Assembly: GCA_963210315.1 (NCBI GenBank)
Contig: OY723302.1
Location: 1,302,001-1,366,000 of the forward strand
Source: Rhynchopus euleeides
Lineage: Eukaryota; Euglenozoa; Diplonemea; Diplonemida; Diplonemidae
Length of the DNA stretch: 64,000 nt
Direction: 5' to 3'
Part shown: positions 22,546 through 33,253 of the stretch, one piece after another
Numbering within the stretch: the stretch's first letter is position 1
How the letters are laid out: each line of letters starts with the position of its first letter
The notes under the pieces: generated by a model
The model's input: only the letters and a program-made list of their open reading frames with translations
Databases searched by the model: none
What the model was told of the DNA's origin: nothing
Translations under genes and position numbers: made by a program

Positions 22546-22895
22546 CACAAGTGCAGGGGCTTAGCTTGGATTTTGGGGTTGGGGCCGAAACTCGGTCAGA
22601 CTCGGTCACAGTACACACGCAGTTGATTTGCCCCGTTGATTTGCTCCCCACTACCTGGTTCACCCAGAATTCGACGTTGCTGCCTTCCCGGTTCCCCCCC
22701 TTCTTATCTGGAACACCAGCTCAGCAACCAGGTTTGCAGCCTCAACCTGGGGTTGCTTTGTTGCCTTTGTAGGTGTGCATTGGCAGCTTCCCGCCAGGCA
22801 GTGGCGGATGCAGTCTCAGCAGCGCAGATAGTCCTGAAGTGGGCTGAAAAAGAGCTTTGTTGGTGCTTCCGTGAAATTTTCCATATACCTCGGGT

Positions 22896-23062
22896 ACCCG
22901 GAGAGAATGTCACCCCCCCTCGGCCTCCGCTTGGGCTCCAACGGCCACCCTGTACAGAGGGGGTGACGTTCTTCAATGGTTGCCCTGTGTAGCGGCTGGG
23001 AAGAATGTCACCCCCCCTCGGCCCTGGGCCCTCGAGGGGGTGACATTCTCTCGGGGTACCCT
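22896..23062. repeat. Nested GAATGTCACCCC palindromes
   Basis: GAGAATGTCACCCCCCCTCG occurs at about 22904, with its inverse forms GGGGGTGACGTTCTT (about 22958) and GAGGGGGTGACATTCTC (about 23034). Another direct AGAATGTCACC lies at about 23002. The outer boundary GGGTACCCGGAGAGAATG (near 22895) pairs with CTCTCGGGGTACCC (near 23050). This is probably a small fold-back element inside hAT element B. Confidence 0.6.
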
Positions 23063-23429
23063 AGGACCTCGCAAGAGTGGCTTCGGGGATACCCTGTGAA
23101 TCCTCGCGACATTCCACTCCACAAAGTACATTTGCAAGGCTTTCGCTGCTCAGTTGGCGAAGCCTGGTGGAGACAAGGCGGAGCTTGGAAAACAAGCGTT
23201 CAACAGAAGCAGTGCCCAGCCGAAGCATAGATGCAAGCTGGGGTAGCCTGCATGTTGCTGGGTACGTGAGAGCGAGGTTTGCCGAGGTAAACCGCTGAAT
23301 AACCTCCTGCAGATCACGCAGGCCCAACCTCCGAATCTCGGAACAGACACCCGGGCACCTTGCACAAGGGCAGTCTTGTGCGCCTGTGCCCACTTCAGTG
23401 GGTGTGCTGGGGCATTGAAGTCCGGGCAA
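23061..23429 (-). pseudogene. hAT transposase remnant: C-terminal dimerisation region
   Basis: The frame contains LPQLASMLRLGTASVERLF followed by SKLRLVSTRLRQLSSESLAN. This matches the hallmark of the hAT family dimerisation domain (Pfam Dimer_Tnp_hAT), in which a T/S-A-S-x-E-R-x-F-S core is followed by a basic helix with T-R-R-x-x-L. In intact transposases this domain ends the protein. A second minus-strand frame (23150-23638) contains HPLKWAQAHKTALVQGARV, which could be the preceding segment in another frame, implying a frameshift. The BED finger and catalytic core are absent, so this cannot act on its own. Confidence 0.8.
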
Positions 23430-23773
23430 GGGTACGCGCCAGTGATCCCCGGGAGAGGTGCCAGGTAATGGTCAGCGATGTAGCCTCCTGCACCTGCGTG
23501 CCCACCATGTTGCCGGGAGACGGAATTCGAGACTGCTGACGTTATTCTTACGCTAGCGACGAATACGGGACAGAAGGAGAATGGGGTGTTCGCGTTCGCT
23601 CGCACGCGTGCTTCACCTCCTGTGCTGCTGCACCCCAAGAAAAATCCGCTTTTTCCCCCGAAAATTTATACTTTTTTTTTTGTCTTTTGAGCTGACCGAG
23701 TTTTTTTCCGGGTTTGGCTGAAACTCGGTCAGCTGACCGAGTTTACCCCCCAAGCTAAGCCTCTGCACAAGTG

Positions 23774-25402
23774 CACCCCGCATCCCCCACATCCTCCACA
23801 CAGGCCGCCCACCGCCCAACCCCTCTGCCCAACGTTCCGAAACATCAGCATAACAGCGAACATTCATGAGGCCTGCTTTTGGCACCCCCCCGCCCCCAAT
23901 ACCACCTCTTCCTCTTGCGTGTTCATGATACGCCGATATCTTTCTCCTTCTGGACCCTCACGTCCTCATCCGGTGCCGGCGCGCTTGTTTGTTGTCTCAA
24001 ACGTGCTGCAAGATTGAACGTCGGTCGTGCTGTATTTACTTCTTCAGACAATGCCTCCCCGCCCTTTTCCTTTCAACATTGGCATGCAAACCGTTTTTTT
24101 GGGGAATTTTTTTTGGCAATCTGCTCTTTCTCGGGGTAGCTGCTGCCTGGGTGAACATTCGCTAGCCCGATGATGATGATCGGTGATGACAGGTTCGATG
24201 ACGCGTGTCTGTGTGAACTGGGCAGGCAGGCAGCCCCATTGAGTTGATGGGGTAGAACCCAGCTCCCAAGGGAGATATGAGGGGTGGATGGTGGTCCCAC
24301 ATAGGGTCTGTGGTGGCCTGCAACTCGGTGTTGACTTGAGATAACGCAACACGGCAAGAAAATATGCTCGTAAATGGAGACAAAACCGGCCCAAATCATT
24401 CCACCAGGAGTGATGCGAACTGCCGGTCTGTGCGGCACGTGAGAGTCACGTTGATGATCTGGTCTGTATGATCCGAATGGTCTTTGTCTTTCATGTGCCG
24501 GACTTTTTCCGGAGGCAGCGGGTCTGTTCTCATCGTCTCTGCATGCAACACTGCAAAAGACAAAAGATGTCCGCAAATCAATGGTGTGTTCTCCACCCAC
24601 CAACACGTCAGTTCTTTCTCTTGAATCCGTGTTTTCTACTCAGGCAAAAAAATCACCCCTTTCTTGCAATGTTTCTGTATCAACTTGGGGTGGCACGTGG
24701 CACGGCAAGCAGTGCGACCGTATTGATTCCTTTTAGTCACACATACACATCCCCCCTCGCCCGTTTCTTACTCCTTGAACCTCCTTACCTTACTTCCTTT
24801 TTTTTGTCTCCCGTCGGTATACTGTTCGGGCCAACAGGGTGACTCTTCAGGTGCAAATCACACCGGAGACGTGTGTGTGATGCCAACCTTCGAGTGGGCA
24901 AAATTGTAATCAGGGCATCGCAACCACCCTCCCCCTCGATGTTGTGATCTGAATGCTGTCTAAACGGGTCAACACCGACGACATAGTGCCACAAACACAA
25001 AGAGCGGGGTCGGGCTCGTCTCTGAAAAGGACGTGATATATTCCGGATTTTTGGCTTCGACCACACCATCCCTCGCCCCCACCATGCACACACGCCCAGT
25101 CGGTGAAAAATACACACGACAGGCGTCTTCGTTACACCCAGCCTTTGTTCGAAAGAACAAACAAGCAGAATATACTCCCCTTCCACGGCCGAAATTCAGC
25201 CCGTGTCACGGAACCACGACATTGATCAAGAGAGCATTTCCGAAGGGATTATATGGCACTTTGTTCGTCGTACGGAGGTGCCACCAGTCTTCAAAACCAG
25301 CCGGGATACTTCGTTTTTTGTCACTAGTCTACTTTGCTATGACCATCACCCCCCGCACCTCCCCATCTCCTGTATTCAGACCGGGGTCTCCCTTTCGAGG
25401 CC
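23774..25402. other. Stretch without a supported gene
   Basis: Mixed composition, less homopolymeric than elsewhere. Overlapping frames of 100-177 codons (24073-24606 minus, 25033-25488 plus) show no motif I recognise, and I see no element ends. Confidence 0.45.
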
Positions 25403-25405
25403 TGT

Positions 25406-25513
25406 GGGGGTCTTCGCTGGTCGACAAACTTCGACAAACTTCGTCAGTTTTCAGCCAATTCAACAGGAAATGCACCAAAATGCACTGACGATCACCCCGT
25501 AGCGAAGACCCCC
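25406..25513 (+). mobile_element. V3: 108-bp miniature element, 3-bp duplication TGT
   Basis: Ends GGGGGTCTTCGCT and inverse AGCGAAGACCCCC; flanks TGT at 25403-25405 and 25514-25516. It shares a CGTCAGTTTTCAGCCAA block with V1 and V2, so it is a diverged member of the family. Confidence 0.82.
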
Positions 25514-25516
25514 TGT

Positions 25517-26156
25517 GTGTCTTATTTCTGTTTGTGTGAGCGCCAGCGCACGCACACTCTGCGTATCCTCGCTAGTGTGAGCGGTGCTCCCTGAACCCAG
25601 AGTTAATTGAGGTCATGGCACATCCAATTCTGGCCCAGGCTGCCACAGGCTTCTCTACATCTCTGTCGTGTTCGCACAGTGCAGACGTCTCTCTCTCTCC
25701 CTCTCACTCGTGGCTTTTGATCAGACTCTCTTTCTTGCGGTTTGAAATTGTCCTATTCCGGTGCCTACTGCGCACAAAACATACTGCCCTCTCTGTCATT
25801 CTCTTATTAACATCCGCCCACACCCCCAATACTTTCTCGCGGTGGGGCGGTGAGCTATGTCAAACAGATCAATCGAAAAAACGCGCCACTCTGCCCTCCC
25901 GTTGGGGTGTGCCGATATCCGCTGCGGTATAGGCCAGGCCAGCCGTGTGGATCGTGATGATTTCATCAGCACCGAAAAAATAGCAAATTTGCCCGTCTAT
26001 GCAATTTGTTGCATGCCAGTTTTTCTTGGGACAAAAAAAAACTCTCCTTCTTTTGGTTGATATTTTGTCAGAAGGGGCGGGATTTTTCTCGCACAAAGAG
26101 AATATACTGGCAACAAGGAACATCCGGTGTCAGACACCGTTCGCAAACAACAGAAG
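25517..26156. other. Stretch without a supported gene
   Basis: Nothing recognisable; short frames only. Confidence 0.45.
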
Positions 26157-26718
26157 CCCCCCCCCCCCCAGTGTAGGCAGGCCCTGTATTAAACTGTATT
26201 AAACACGTTTGTATTAAACTGTATTAAACTGTATTAAACTCGGCGCTTTTTGAGTTTAGTACAAGGTACGTTTGTCACTGCAGGTACGGCACCACACAGA
26301 CCCCCACACAGGAGGATTATCCATCACAGGGCCTAATCTAAGGGGGGTCGGGGGGGGGGTCAAAGACCCCCCCCCCCCCCGCAGTTTGGGCCCCCTGGGG
26401 GGTCACTTTTAGCGGGGGCGGGGGGAGATTTCCCTGGGGACCAGTAGGAATGGGGTCTCCTGGCTGGGGAGCATGTTCAGCCCCGGTGCAGAGCCGCCTT
26501 GAGTCTAAGAGCTGTCTGTCAAGTTCGTGCAGCAAGTCGTTGACACGTGCAAGGAACAGATGCTCACTACCGTGGCCTCCGGCGGCTGGGGGGCTCCGCC
26601 CCCCAGACCCCCCCTGTAGCGTGTGCCTGTCTCGCAAGTCCTTGAGCGTATGCGAGTGGCCATCTCCGCGTAGTCTCGGGCGCGCGAAGCGCGCCCGAGA
26701 AATTTGCACCTGGGAAAA

Positions 26719-27138
26719 ATGTCGGGGGGACGTCCTGCCTGCTGGAGCCACGGTGAGTTCACCGAGGCGACGAAGTGCAAGCACTGTGGCTTGCGCGCCT
26801 CGGGGAAGTCCGCATCGCGGCTCAAGAGCCACCTGCGGGGCTGCGAGAAGGCCCCCGAGGCCGTGAAGCAGAAGGCCACGGACGCCCCCACCACCACCCC
26901 GAAGAGGAAGGCCCCGGGGACTGACGGCCCAGGACCGGCGAAGCGGATGGCGCTCGGTGTTCCCCTGCCCTCAGCCAGCGAGAGGGCAATGATCGACATC
27001 GCCTGGTGTCGGTTCATCTTCAGCCGTGTTGTAGAGAACCCCTACTTCCAGGCCGGGCCCCCTCTCCAAAGAAGCGACACCCCCTCTGCCCCCATGACCT
27101 GCACACAAGGGTACTATAGTGTACAAAACCTGTATTAA
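26719..27138 (+). pseudogene. hAT transposase N-terminal fragment with BED zinc finger
   Basis: From the ATG at 26719 the frame begins MSGGRPACWSHGEF and then shows a BED-type zinc finger: CKHCGLRASGKSASRLKSHL followed by RGC, a C-x2-C ... H-x4-C spacing. A basic linker (TPKRKAPG) follows, then ASERAMIDIAWCRFIFSRVV and ENPYFQ. The latter is the conserved start of the hAT transposase body, where an R-F-I ... V-E-N-P-Y-F helix follows the finger. After about 120 residues homology ends and the frame runs into the terminal TGTATTAAAC repeats, stopping at 27136-27138. RNase-H core and dimerisation domains are missing. The encoded part could still bind element ends if expressed. A perfect GC hairpin sits just upstream at 26678-26699. 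Confidence 0.85.
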
Positions 27139-27882
27139 ACTGTCTTAAACTGTATTACAGGGGGGGGTCAAATAAACGTACTTAGTTGAATAGTAGTACT
27201 TAGCCGAATAGTAGTACTTATTTTTTTGGGGCTCTGGGGCACGTTGGGCCGTTGAATAGTAGTACTTACTTTTCACCCTTTTTTTTGGGGAAATTTTTCG
27301 TTTTTTTTGAGATTTTTGCCCAAACAAGCTTGCTTGTCACAGCGAAAGAGTCAGTGGGAGCGTACCCGCGCGCAGTGTGTTTTGAGTGAGCAACACAAAA
27401 CCACTTTTATCACAGCAACGCCCTTCACAGGGGCCACAACACACTGCCGCTCGTGCGCACAAACAAAACCCGGACTCTTTCTTTTTGGAGACACACAAAT
27501 CTGCAAACTTTGGGGCAAGGAATGGGGACAACGGGGTCTATTGGTGCCACTTAGGGGAACCAGGGTGCACGGGGTCCGTAGAGGGGGGAAGTGACCTACG
27601 CTCAAAGATATGTCGTGACGAAGGGAATCGGGGCATCCCCCCTCAGACACATACGGACGGGAAACCAGCGAACCCGCAAACTCCTGCGGTCCAGAGGCAT
27701 CAGAACCACTGCTGAAGACCGCAAAACCGGAAACCCGCAAACTCCTGGGGTCCAGAGGCGTCAAAATCACTGCTGAAGAGCGGCGCGCATTAAACGACTC
27801 CTCATCTACGGCGTCCGCAGTCCCTACCACCAACGAGAAGATGTGGACGGATGGCCCCAGACACACCTCACCATAGATGTAG

Positions 27883-29845
27883 CCTTCGAGGACCAGCTGC
27901 GGAAAAACACATGCCAAAAGAAAGGCGGGGAGGGGGAGGTCGTGTTTCTTTCCTGAGGTGGAGGCCCACGTGCTTAAAGAAGTGGGAGAACGGCGGAAGA
28001 ACGACTTGCCAACGACGCGCCGCAAAATCAAGGAGCTTGCCATGTCCTTTGTTCCCTTCCCGAAAGGCTTCCAGGCTTCGGTGGAGTGGATCGACGGTTG
28101 GGCCAGGAGAAACAAGTTTCAATTTCGTACTTCGCGCATTGCCAAGCTTTCTCTTGAAAAAGCCCGGGTCCAGTTGCACAGCTTCTGGTCCACCATCAGA
28201 CGCCTCTCCATCGGGTCCGAGCTGCTGCACAACCCCTTTGGTACTTTTGACCTGGTTGTGAATGTGGATGAGTCTGCCTTGTACAAGAGCTCTACCCGCA
28301 GGGACAAACTGTTGTGCTACACCACTGACACCAACATCGTGGTCGATACCGATGCTGGAAAAAATAGATTTGCCACGTTGATTGGTGCTGTCACGTTCAG
28401 TGTGAAAGACAGGACCATTCTTGCGACAAAGCAGTCGATCGTTTTTAAAGGTGCGGGCGAGAGGATAAAGAAGGAGGAGCATCAGATTCACAAAGACTCG
28501 GGGGTTACTGGGGGGGGGGGGGGGCAAATACAAGAGTATATGCAAATACAAGGGTATATGCTAATACAAGAGTACTCCAGAAATCGCGATTTTACAAAGT
28601 TCACCGAGCAAATACAAGAGTATACTCTTGTATTTGCATACTAGACTTTTGAAGAACTTTTGTGGGGTTTTCATCATATTTTGTACTTCCAATGACCCCC
28701 CCCAGGCCAGTGGGCCTCCTGTCTGGAGTCGTCACGGTCTGGTGGGAGTCGCCTCGGGGTGGGAAAGGCCAAGAGGACGCTCGTATTGTCTCTTCGGCGC
28801 CGCTGCCCCATGAGGGCCCACCCGGAGGCCACATTTCTAGTATGCAAATACAAGAGTATATACTCTTGTATTTGCATACTAGACAACTTTTCAGCTAAAA
28901 AACAATTTTTTGAAAACCCTGAATTACGTAAGCTGGCACGGTGAATAGAAGAGTATACCCTTGTATTTGCCCCCCCCCAGTAACTGTACTTTCCAGAAAA
29001 CCGGCTGGGTCAAAGAAGCCGAGTGGCGGTGGTGGATTGACAGCGTCTTGGCCCCCATTTGCAAAAACAAAAACGTGCTTGTCATTTATGACTCGGCGAC
29101 AACACACATTGCACCAAAAAATGTTGCGTACTTGCACAGGAAGACGGGGGCGAAGTCAGCGGTCATTCCAGGTGGGTTGACAGGAACAGTGCAGTACCTT
29201 GATGTGCATGCATTTGCACCATTCAAGGCTGCCTTCCACACTCACCTGGAAGGGCTCAAGGACAAAGCCCGTCTCGAGATAAAGAAATCAACAGCCGAAG
29301 GTTTTCGCCAGGATTGTCGCTTCACAGAGAGGTGGTACCGCGAGGCCATGTGCACCTCTGTTGGAGCTGTTTGGGGAAAGTCGGTGGAAAGTGTGAGGGG
29401 GGAGGTGGTAGCCCAGCGCTTGCGGGATATGGGGTACGTGCTGAAGGTGTCGGGTGAGGAGGACGGGTTCGTGAAGAGCTCCCTTTGTCCGGACCTCACC
29501 TTCGCACCAAGCACAGAAACATCCCCTGAGGCTGGTGGTGCGGACCTTGAACCTGGGTTGGACGGGAAGGCAAAAGAGAGCACAGAGAAGCAGTCCACCC
29601 AAAAGAAAGTTGTGTCTCAGCCAACCCAACAGTCAAGCATCTTGGCATGGGCGAAGCCGGTTCGTGTGAACTCTCTCACACAGACACAGCCTTCCCAGTC
29701 CTCCCAGTCCTCCGAAAAGAAGCGCGCAGCGTCCCCGACCACCCAGACTCCCAACAAACACCGCAGGCTCTGCAAAGGGTGTAGGAAGCCTGGGCACAAC
29801 ATGCAGACTTGCCCCAGCAAGCCCAAGAACTTGAAGAAGAAGTAA
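27883..29845 (+). pseudogene. DDE_1 (pogo/Tigger/CENP-B-type) transposase split by insertion of S3
   Basis: Frame 27883-28507 resumes at 28983-29845. Removing S3 plus one TA joins the two in phase without any stop, giving about 495 residues from the first open codon. The order is: a pipsqueak-like helix-turn-helix start (GRGRSCFFPEVEAHVL, ERRKNDLPTTRRKIKELA); a Tc5/CENP-B-type second DNA-binding helix (WIDGWARRNKF, near residue 70); first Asp in VVNVDESALY; second Asp in VLVIYDSATTH; third Asp in VQYLDVHAFAPFK, 36 residues after the second (DD36D); a low-complexity Ser/Gln/Lys tail; and a C-x2-C-x4-H-x4-C zinc knuckle near residue 475. The extreme N-terminus probably lies in an upstream exon. 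As it stands the frame is broken, so the copy is inactive unless S3 excises. Confidence 0.9.
28508..28980. mobile_element. S3: S-family element inside the transposase frame
   Basis: 473 bp, TA at 28506-28507 and 28981-28982, ends CTGGGGGG/CCCCCCAG. It carries at least six copies of GCAAATACAAG-type modules, each followed by an AGTATA tag, some closed into palindromes such as the one at about 28612-28642 and another at 28847-28882. The interior has a short unique stretch and no gene. Confidence 0.92.
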
Positions 29846-30404
29846 GTTGGGGCGTGCTGGTTGTGGCTTGCCTTTTTCACATCTTTTTTTTAAGCATCAA
29901 CGCACCAACCAACCACCGACAGTGAAGCTGACAGCTCTGATGAACTGTGTATGCTTTCACTAACTCAACAAGAATGTCAACCAGGGGGGGCACCAGAGGG
30001 GGGGGGGGGGGGCAATACAAATCAAAACGGTACGAAACCAAATGAGGGGCGAGTGGTAGGACGAGAACAGAGCGGATACTCGACCGGAAGGCAGAAGAAG
30101 TGAGAGACGGACGACAGCAGTGACCAGCGCGCCCCTGGTGGACCAAACAGCCCCGCAGAGCCCCTGCAAACAGCGTTTTTAGGAAAAGTTGAATAGACGT
30201 ACTTAGTACGTCTATTCGCTCGCAAACTATTTATTAATTTTCTGGCGAGGTCGATTTAGGCCCGCGCGTTCGCCGAATAGTAGTACTAAGTACGTTTATT
30301 TGACCCCCCCCCCTGTAAACCTGTATTAAACTGTATTAAACTGTATTAAACAGGATGCAGATTTTGGGGACCTGTATTATACCTACACTGCCCCCCCCCC
30401 CCCC

Positions 30405-31348
30405 AACAAGATGTCTTCTTCCTTTCTCTCCTTTTTTGTATACTCGAGTGCACGATGATCCCTTGAGGTGGTTACTCTATACTGCCTGTTTTTCTACGGG
30501 AAGAAGGGGATGTCCGGTCGAAGAAGACAAACGACGAAGACAACCACACAGGCCGCACAAAAAAAAACGGGAGGCAACACATCAAAAAAAAATGCAAAGT
30601 CGGGAGGTGTTGGTGTGCGAAGGCCACGCCACCCCCCGAAAGATGTTCTTTTTTTGGAGGGAAAAATCGTTCAAAATCGTGGGCCCTCGCCGTCTTCTTT
30701 TATATTTGGCACGGCCGGATTCAAGTCAAAACTTTTCTCCAGCTGAGCCAAAAGGGAAAGCAAGGCCGGATTTTTCCTCCAAATGGATGGGACATCCATG
30801 AGGCCATGATGGGTCACCTGCGTACACTCTTTCGTCACAAATAGTTCCATCTCGGAATGACATCCGAAATCACACACGCGCTGGCAAAATGCAAATACCG
30901 GCGTGATCAGCCCAATTAACCTGAACATAGTGCGGGCGGGGAGGGGTCAGTTGGCGGCCCTGCTCCCAGACAACGGCCCAATGCCCCAAGTCCCACTCCC
31001 CACCCCCACCCACCCCCTCGACTTCCGCGACTCGCACAAGCAACAACTGCAATCACAACGCTACCCCCTTTCCCCCCCCACCCCCCCCCCCCCTCACACA
31101 CACGTTTGCCTTACCTTCACTTTCGACGATATCACTCCCCCACCCCCACACCACCCGTTGCGCCCCCATTCCTCAGGGCAGCAGAACGTCTCGGGATGTT
31201 GCCGCTGTGATTCCGGGGTTCCCATTGTGCCATTCCTTCCATCCCCCCGCATAAATATACATATCCCCACCACTCCCACCCCCCACCCCCACCCCCGCAC
31301 GTAGCAGGGCAAACGAAGGTTACCCCCCCCCCCCCCTCCCCCCTCCCC
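30405..31348. other. Stretch without a supported gene
   Basis: A- and C-run-rich DNA. An ATCGTTCAAA motif copy lies at 30666. Frames here are poly-Pro/Gly or lack motifs. Confidence 0.5.
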
Positions 31349-31403
31349 CACACGGTGGACTCCCGCCCGGTCAGACACCCACTTTGCAGTTTGGAAAATT
31401 AGC

Positions 31404-31593
31404 GGGTGTCCTGGCACCCGCTAGTGGGTGTCTCGGCACCCACTAGTGGGTGTCTAAGCGGGTGTCAGACACCCACTAGTGGGTGCCAGACACCCGCTAG
31501 TGGGTGTCTGACACCCACTAGCGGGTGTCTGGCACCCACTAGTGGGTGTCTGGCACCCGCTAGTGGGTGTCAGACACCCGCTACGCTACTATA
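31404..31593. repeat. Palindromic minisatellite of GGGTGTC/GACACCC units
   Basis: About nine alternating units in which CTAGTGGGTGTC (or AGCGGGTGTC) is followed by its inverse GACACCCACTAG or GGCACCCGCTAG. Each junction makes an ACTAGT or GCTAGT core. It forms the left subterminal region of Y. Confidence 0.88.
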
Positions 31594-33253
31594 CTATATT
31601 CTCGAGGTGAAAATCTGGCTGGATCAGGGGCATATCCTGGGATCCTGGCCGGGGTATCCCGGTATTAGAGAGAAGAGGGGGGGGGATGATGAGGAGGCCC
31701 CAGACCCCAGCCCCTGCCACTTGTCATTTGCGTGTTGCCTTTGCGTGTGCGCCTGTGCCTCCCTGTTCTGTATTTTTTTACCCTCACGGGTATCACGATA
31801 CAGGGCAGTCCCCCCCCCTCCTCCCCCCAAAAATCGTTCGCATCATCTTGGCGCCCATTCCTTCCACTTTCTGTGGATGTGTTTGGTATTTCCGAACGGA
31901 ATTTTCCAGCGTCAAGACTGATACCTCGCCGTTTTCGAGTCAGTCACTTCCACCGCCGCTGCGATTTGCGTACCGGTAGTTGTGCAGAAATGCTAACATT
32001 TAATTTGCTCTGTGGAACCTGGACTGCACCTTCTGGGATGTGAGTCTGTAGATAGTTGGACAGTTGCGGTACCCATCTGTTAGAAAGCTGAAAGGAACCT
32101 TGTCGGGCGATCAAGGACGACTGAGGGTTCAGTTTGAGTTTAATGTGGTCCAAGGGTACAACAGACATCACTGCTTTGCAGATCCCTCTTGCTTGTCCCT
32201 CTGGTAACTTCCAACGGCTCAAACTCCTCGACTTCCTTGGGTGGGCATTTGCCATACCTGACGTAAAACAGTGATGCTTCGTGCTAGTGGTGAACCTGAC
32301 GTTAGTAAAGGAAGGGTGCTGCGGCTGTCCACGAGGGGCTCTGATGCCTCCTCACGGTGCCTGGTTGGTCGGTTCAGGATGAAACAGAGCAAATTTAGTG
32401 TTAGGGGGATGCCTCTGGTCAAGGCCTTTTCACAAAAATTGACCCACGGCGCCGAGTTGGGCCGTTGGTTCCTGGTTGTAGCTCGGTCTACGCCAGGTTC
32501 CACACCCCGTCATCGCAAAACGTACGCATACACAGAGGCAAACACAACAGCCTCTGTGGTACGGGAGCATGGCGGGAGTAAATTTTGCCTTTTGGTCAAA
32601 TAGGCACCCTTTTGGAAACAATTGACCCGCAGGGTGGCTGAGTCTTATCAGACAGGCCGACCTATATGTTGATCAGTGGAACCACACAACCTGTTCAACC
32701 TGCCCCCGGGGTGGCTGAGTCCACCCCTGCCGTAGCGTAAGATAAGCCTACGTCGACCCTCGTCGTCCCCTTCGTCGTCCTCTTCGTCGTCCTAGGACTG
32801 TGGAGTTCAGCAATCAAGGATGCGGAACTGCTGTGAGCTGCACACTCTCTTGACACACCTGCACGTATCTGCGTTACACTCGTGGTAACCCCGAACCCTG
32901 TATTTATACAGGAGACTTCCATCTGGGACAGTTTCTGTTTCAGATGAGCTTTGACAGTGGTAGCCATCTTTGCTATGGAGCCATCGTCATTGCTATCGTC
33001 GTCACTCGGACCCATGAGCAGTGGATACAATTGGTGTGGGAGGAGAGGGTGCGGTTCTGGATCAGCAGGTCTGAATCTGAAATTGACTGAACCCCACAGG
33101 TCTGAGATGACTCCAGTCGAAATCAGCAGGTCCCAGGTTGACCTGACATGATTTCCACCCAGAATTACAGGGAATCCCCAGTAATTGGTGGTGAAAAGAG
33201 GGTGCCAGACACCCGCTTTGGTGGTAAAAAGAGGGTGCTAGACACCCACTAGT

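Larger units (their letters stand above)
22554..23765 (-). mobile_element. hAT element B, deletion derivative with eight-base duplication
   Basis: Flanked by CACAAGTG at 22546-22553 and 23766-23773. Ends are CAGGGGCTTAGCTTGG on the left and CAGAGGCTTAGCTTGG on the right, read inward. Next to both ends lie repeated AAACTCGGTCA motifs, including a CTCGGTCAGCTGACCGAG palindrome at the right. A minus-strand frame encodes the hAT C-terminal dimerisation segment, which identifies the superfamily independently of the ends. The rest of the transposase is missing. Confidence 0.92.
27158..30315 (+). mobile_element. Pogo/Tigger-like DNA transposon, nearly complete, interrupted by S3
   Basis: 3158 bp with TA at 27156-27157 and 30316-30317. 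Ends read inward are CAGGGGGGGGTCAAATAA then ACGTACTTAG on the left, and the same with one more G on the right. Subterminal GAATAGTAGTACTTA motifs recur near 27187-27265 and 30187-30295. The interior encodes a DDE_1-type transposase on the plus strand. A 53-bp unit is tandemly duplicated at about 27672-27780 upstream of the frame. The target was the TGTATTAAAC array of hAT element C. Confidence 0.92.
26169..30390 (+). mobile_element. hAT element C, split by the pogo-like element
   Basis: Ends are CAGTGTAGG on the left (26169) and its inverse CCTACACTG on the right (ending 30390), with C runs of 12 or more on both sides, compatible with an eight-base C duplication. Subterminal arrays of TGTATTAAAC lie at 26188-26240, 27131-27155 and 30319-30355. 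The pogo-like element interrupts the right array. Without it, hAT C is only about 1.06 kb and keeps just the transposase N-terminus. Internal GC palindromes lie at 26589-26606 and 26678-26699. Confidence 0.85.

Noticed and set aside
28504-28982. S3 as a spliceable intron of the transposase
   Set aside because: Its right end looks like an acceptor, but splicing from the nearest GT (28504) would put an in-frame stop at the join; precise TA excision explains the frame better.
31404-31593. Regularly spaced palindromes that look CRISPR-like
   Set aside because: Units alternate in orientation with almost no spacer, lie at the end of a transposon in eukaryotic DNA, and no cas genes are present.
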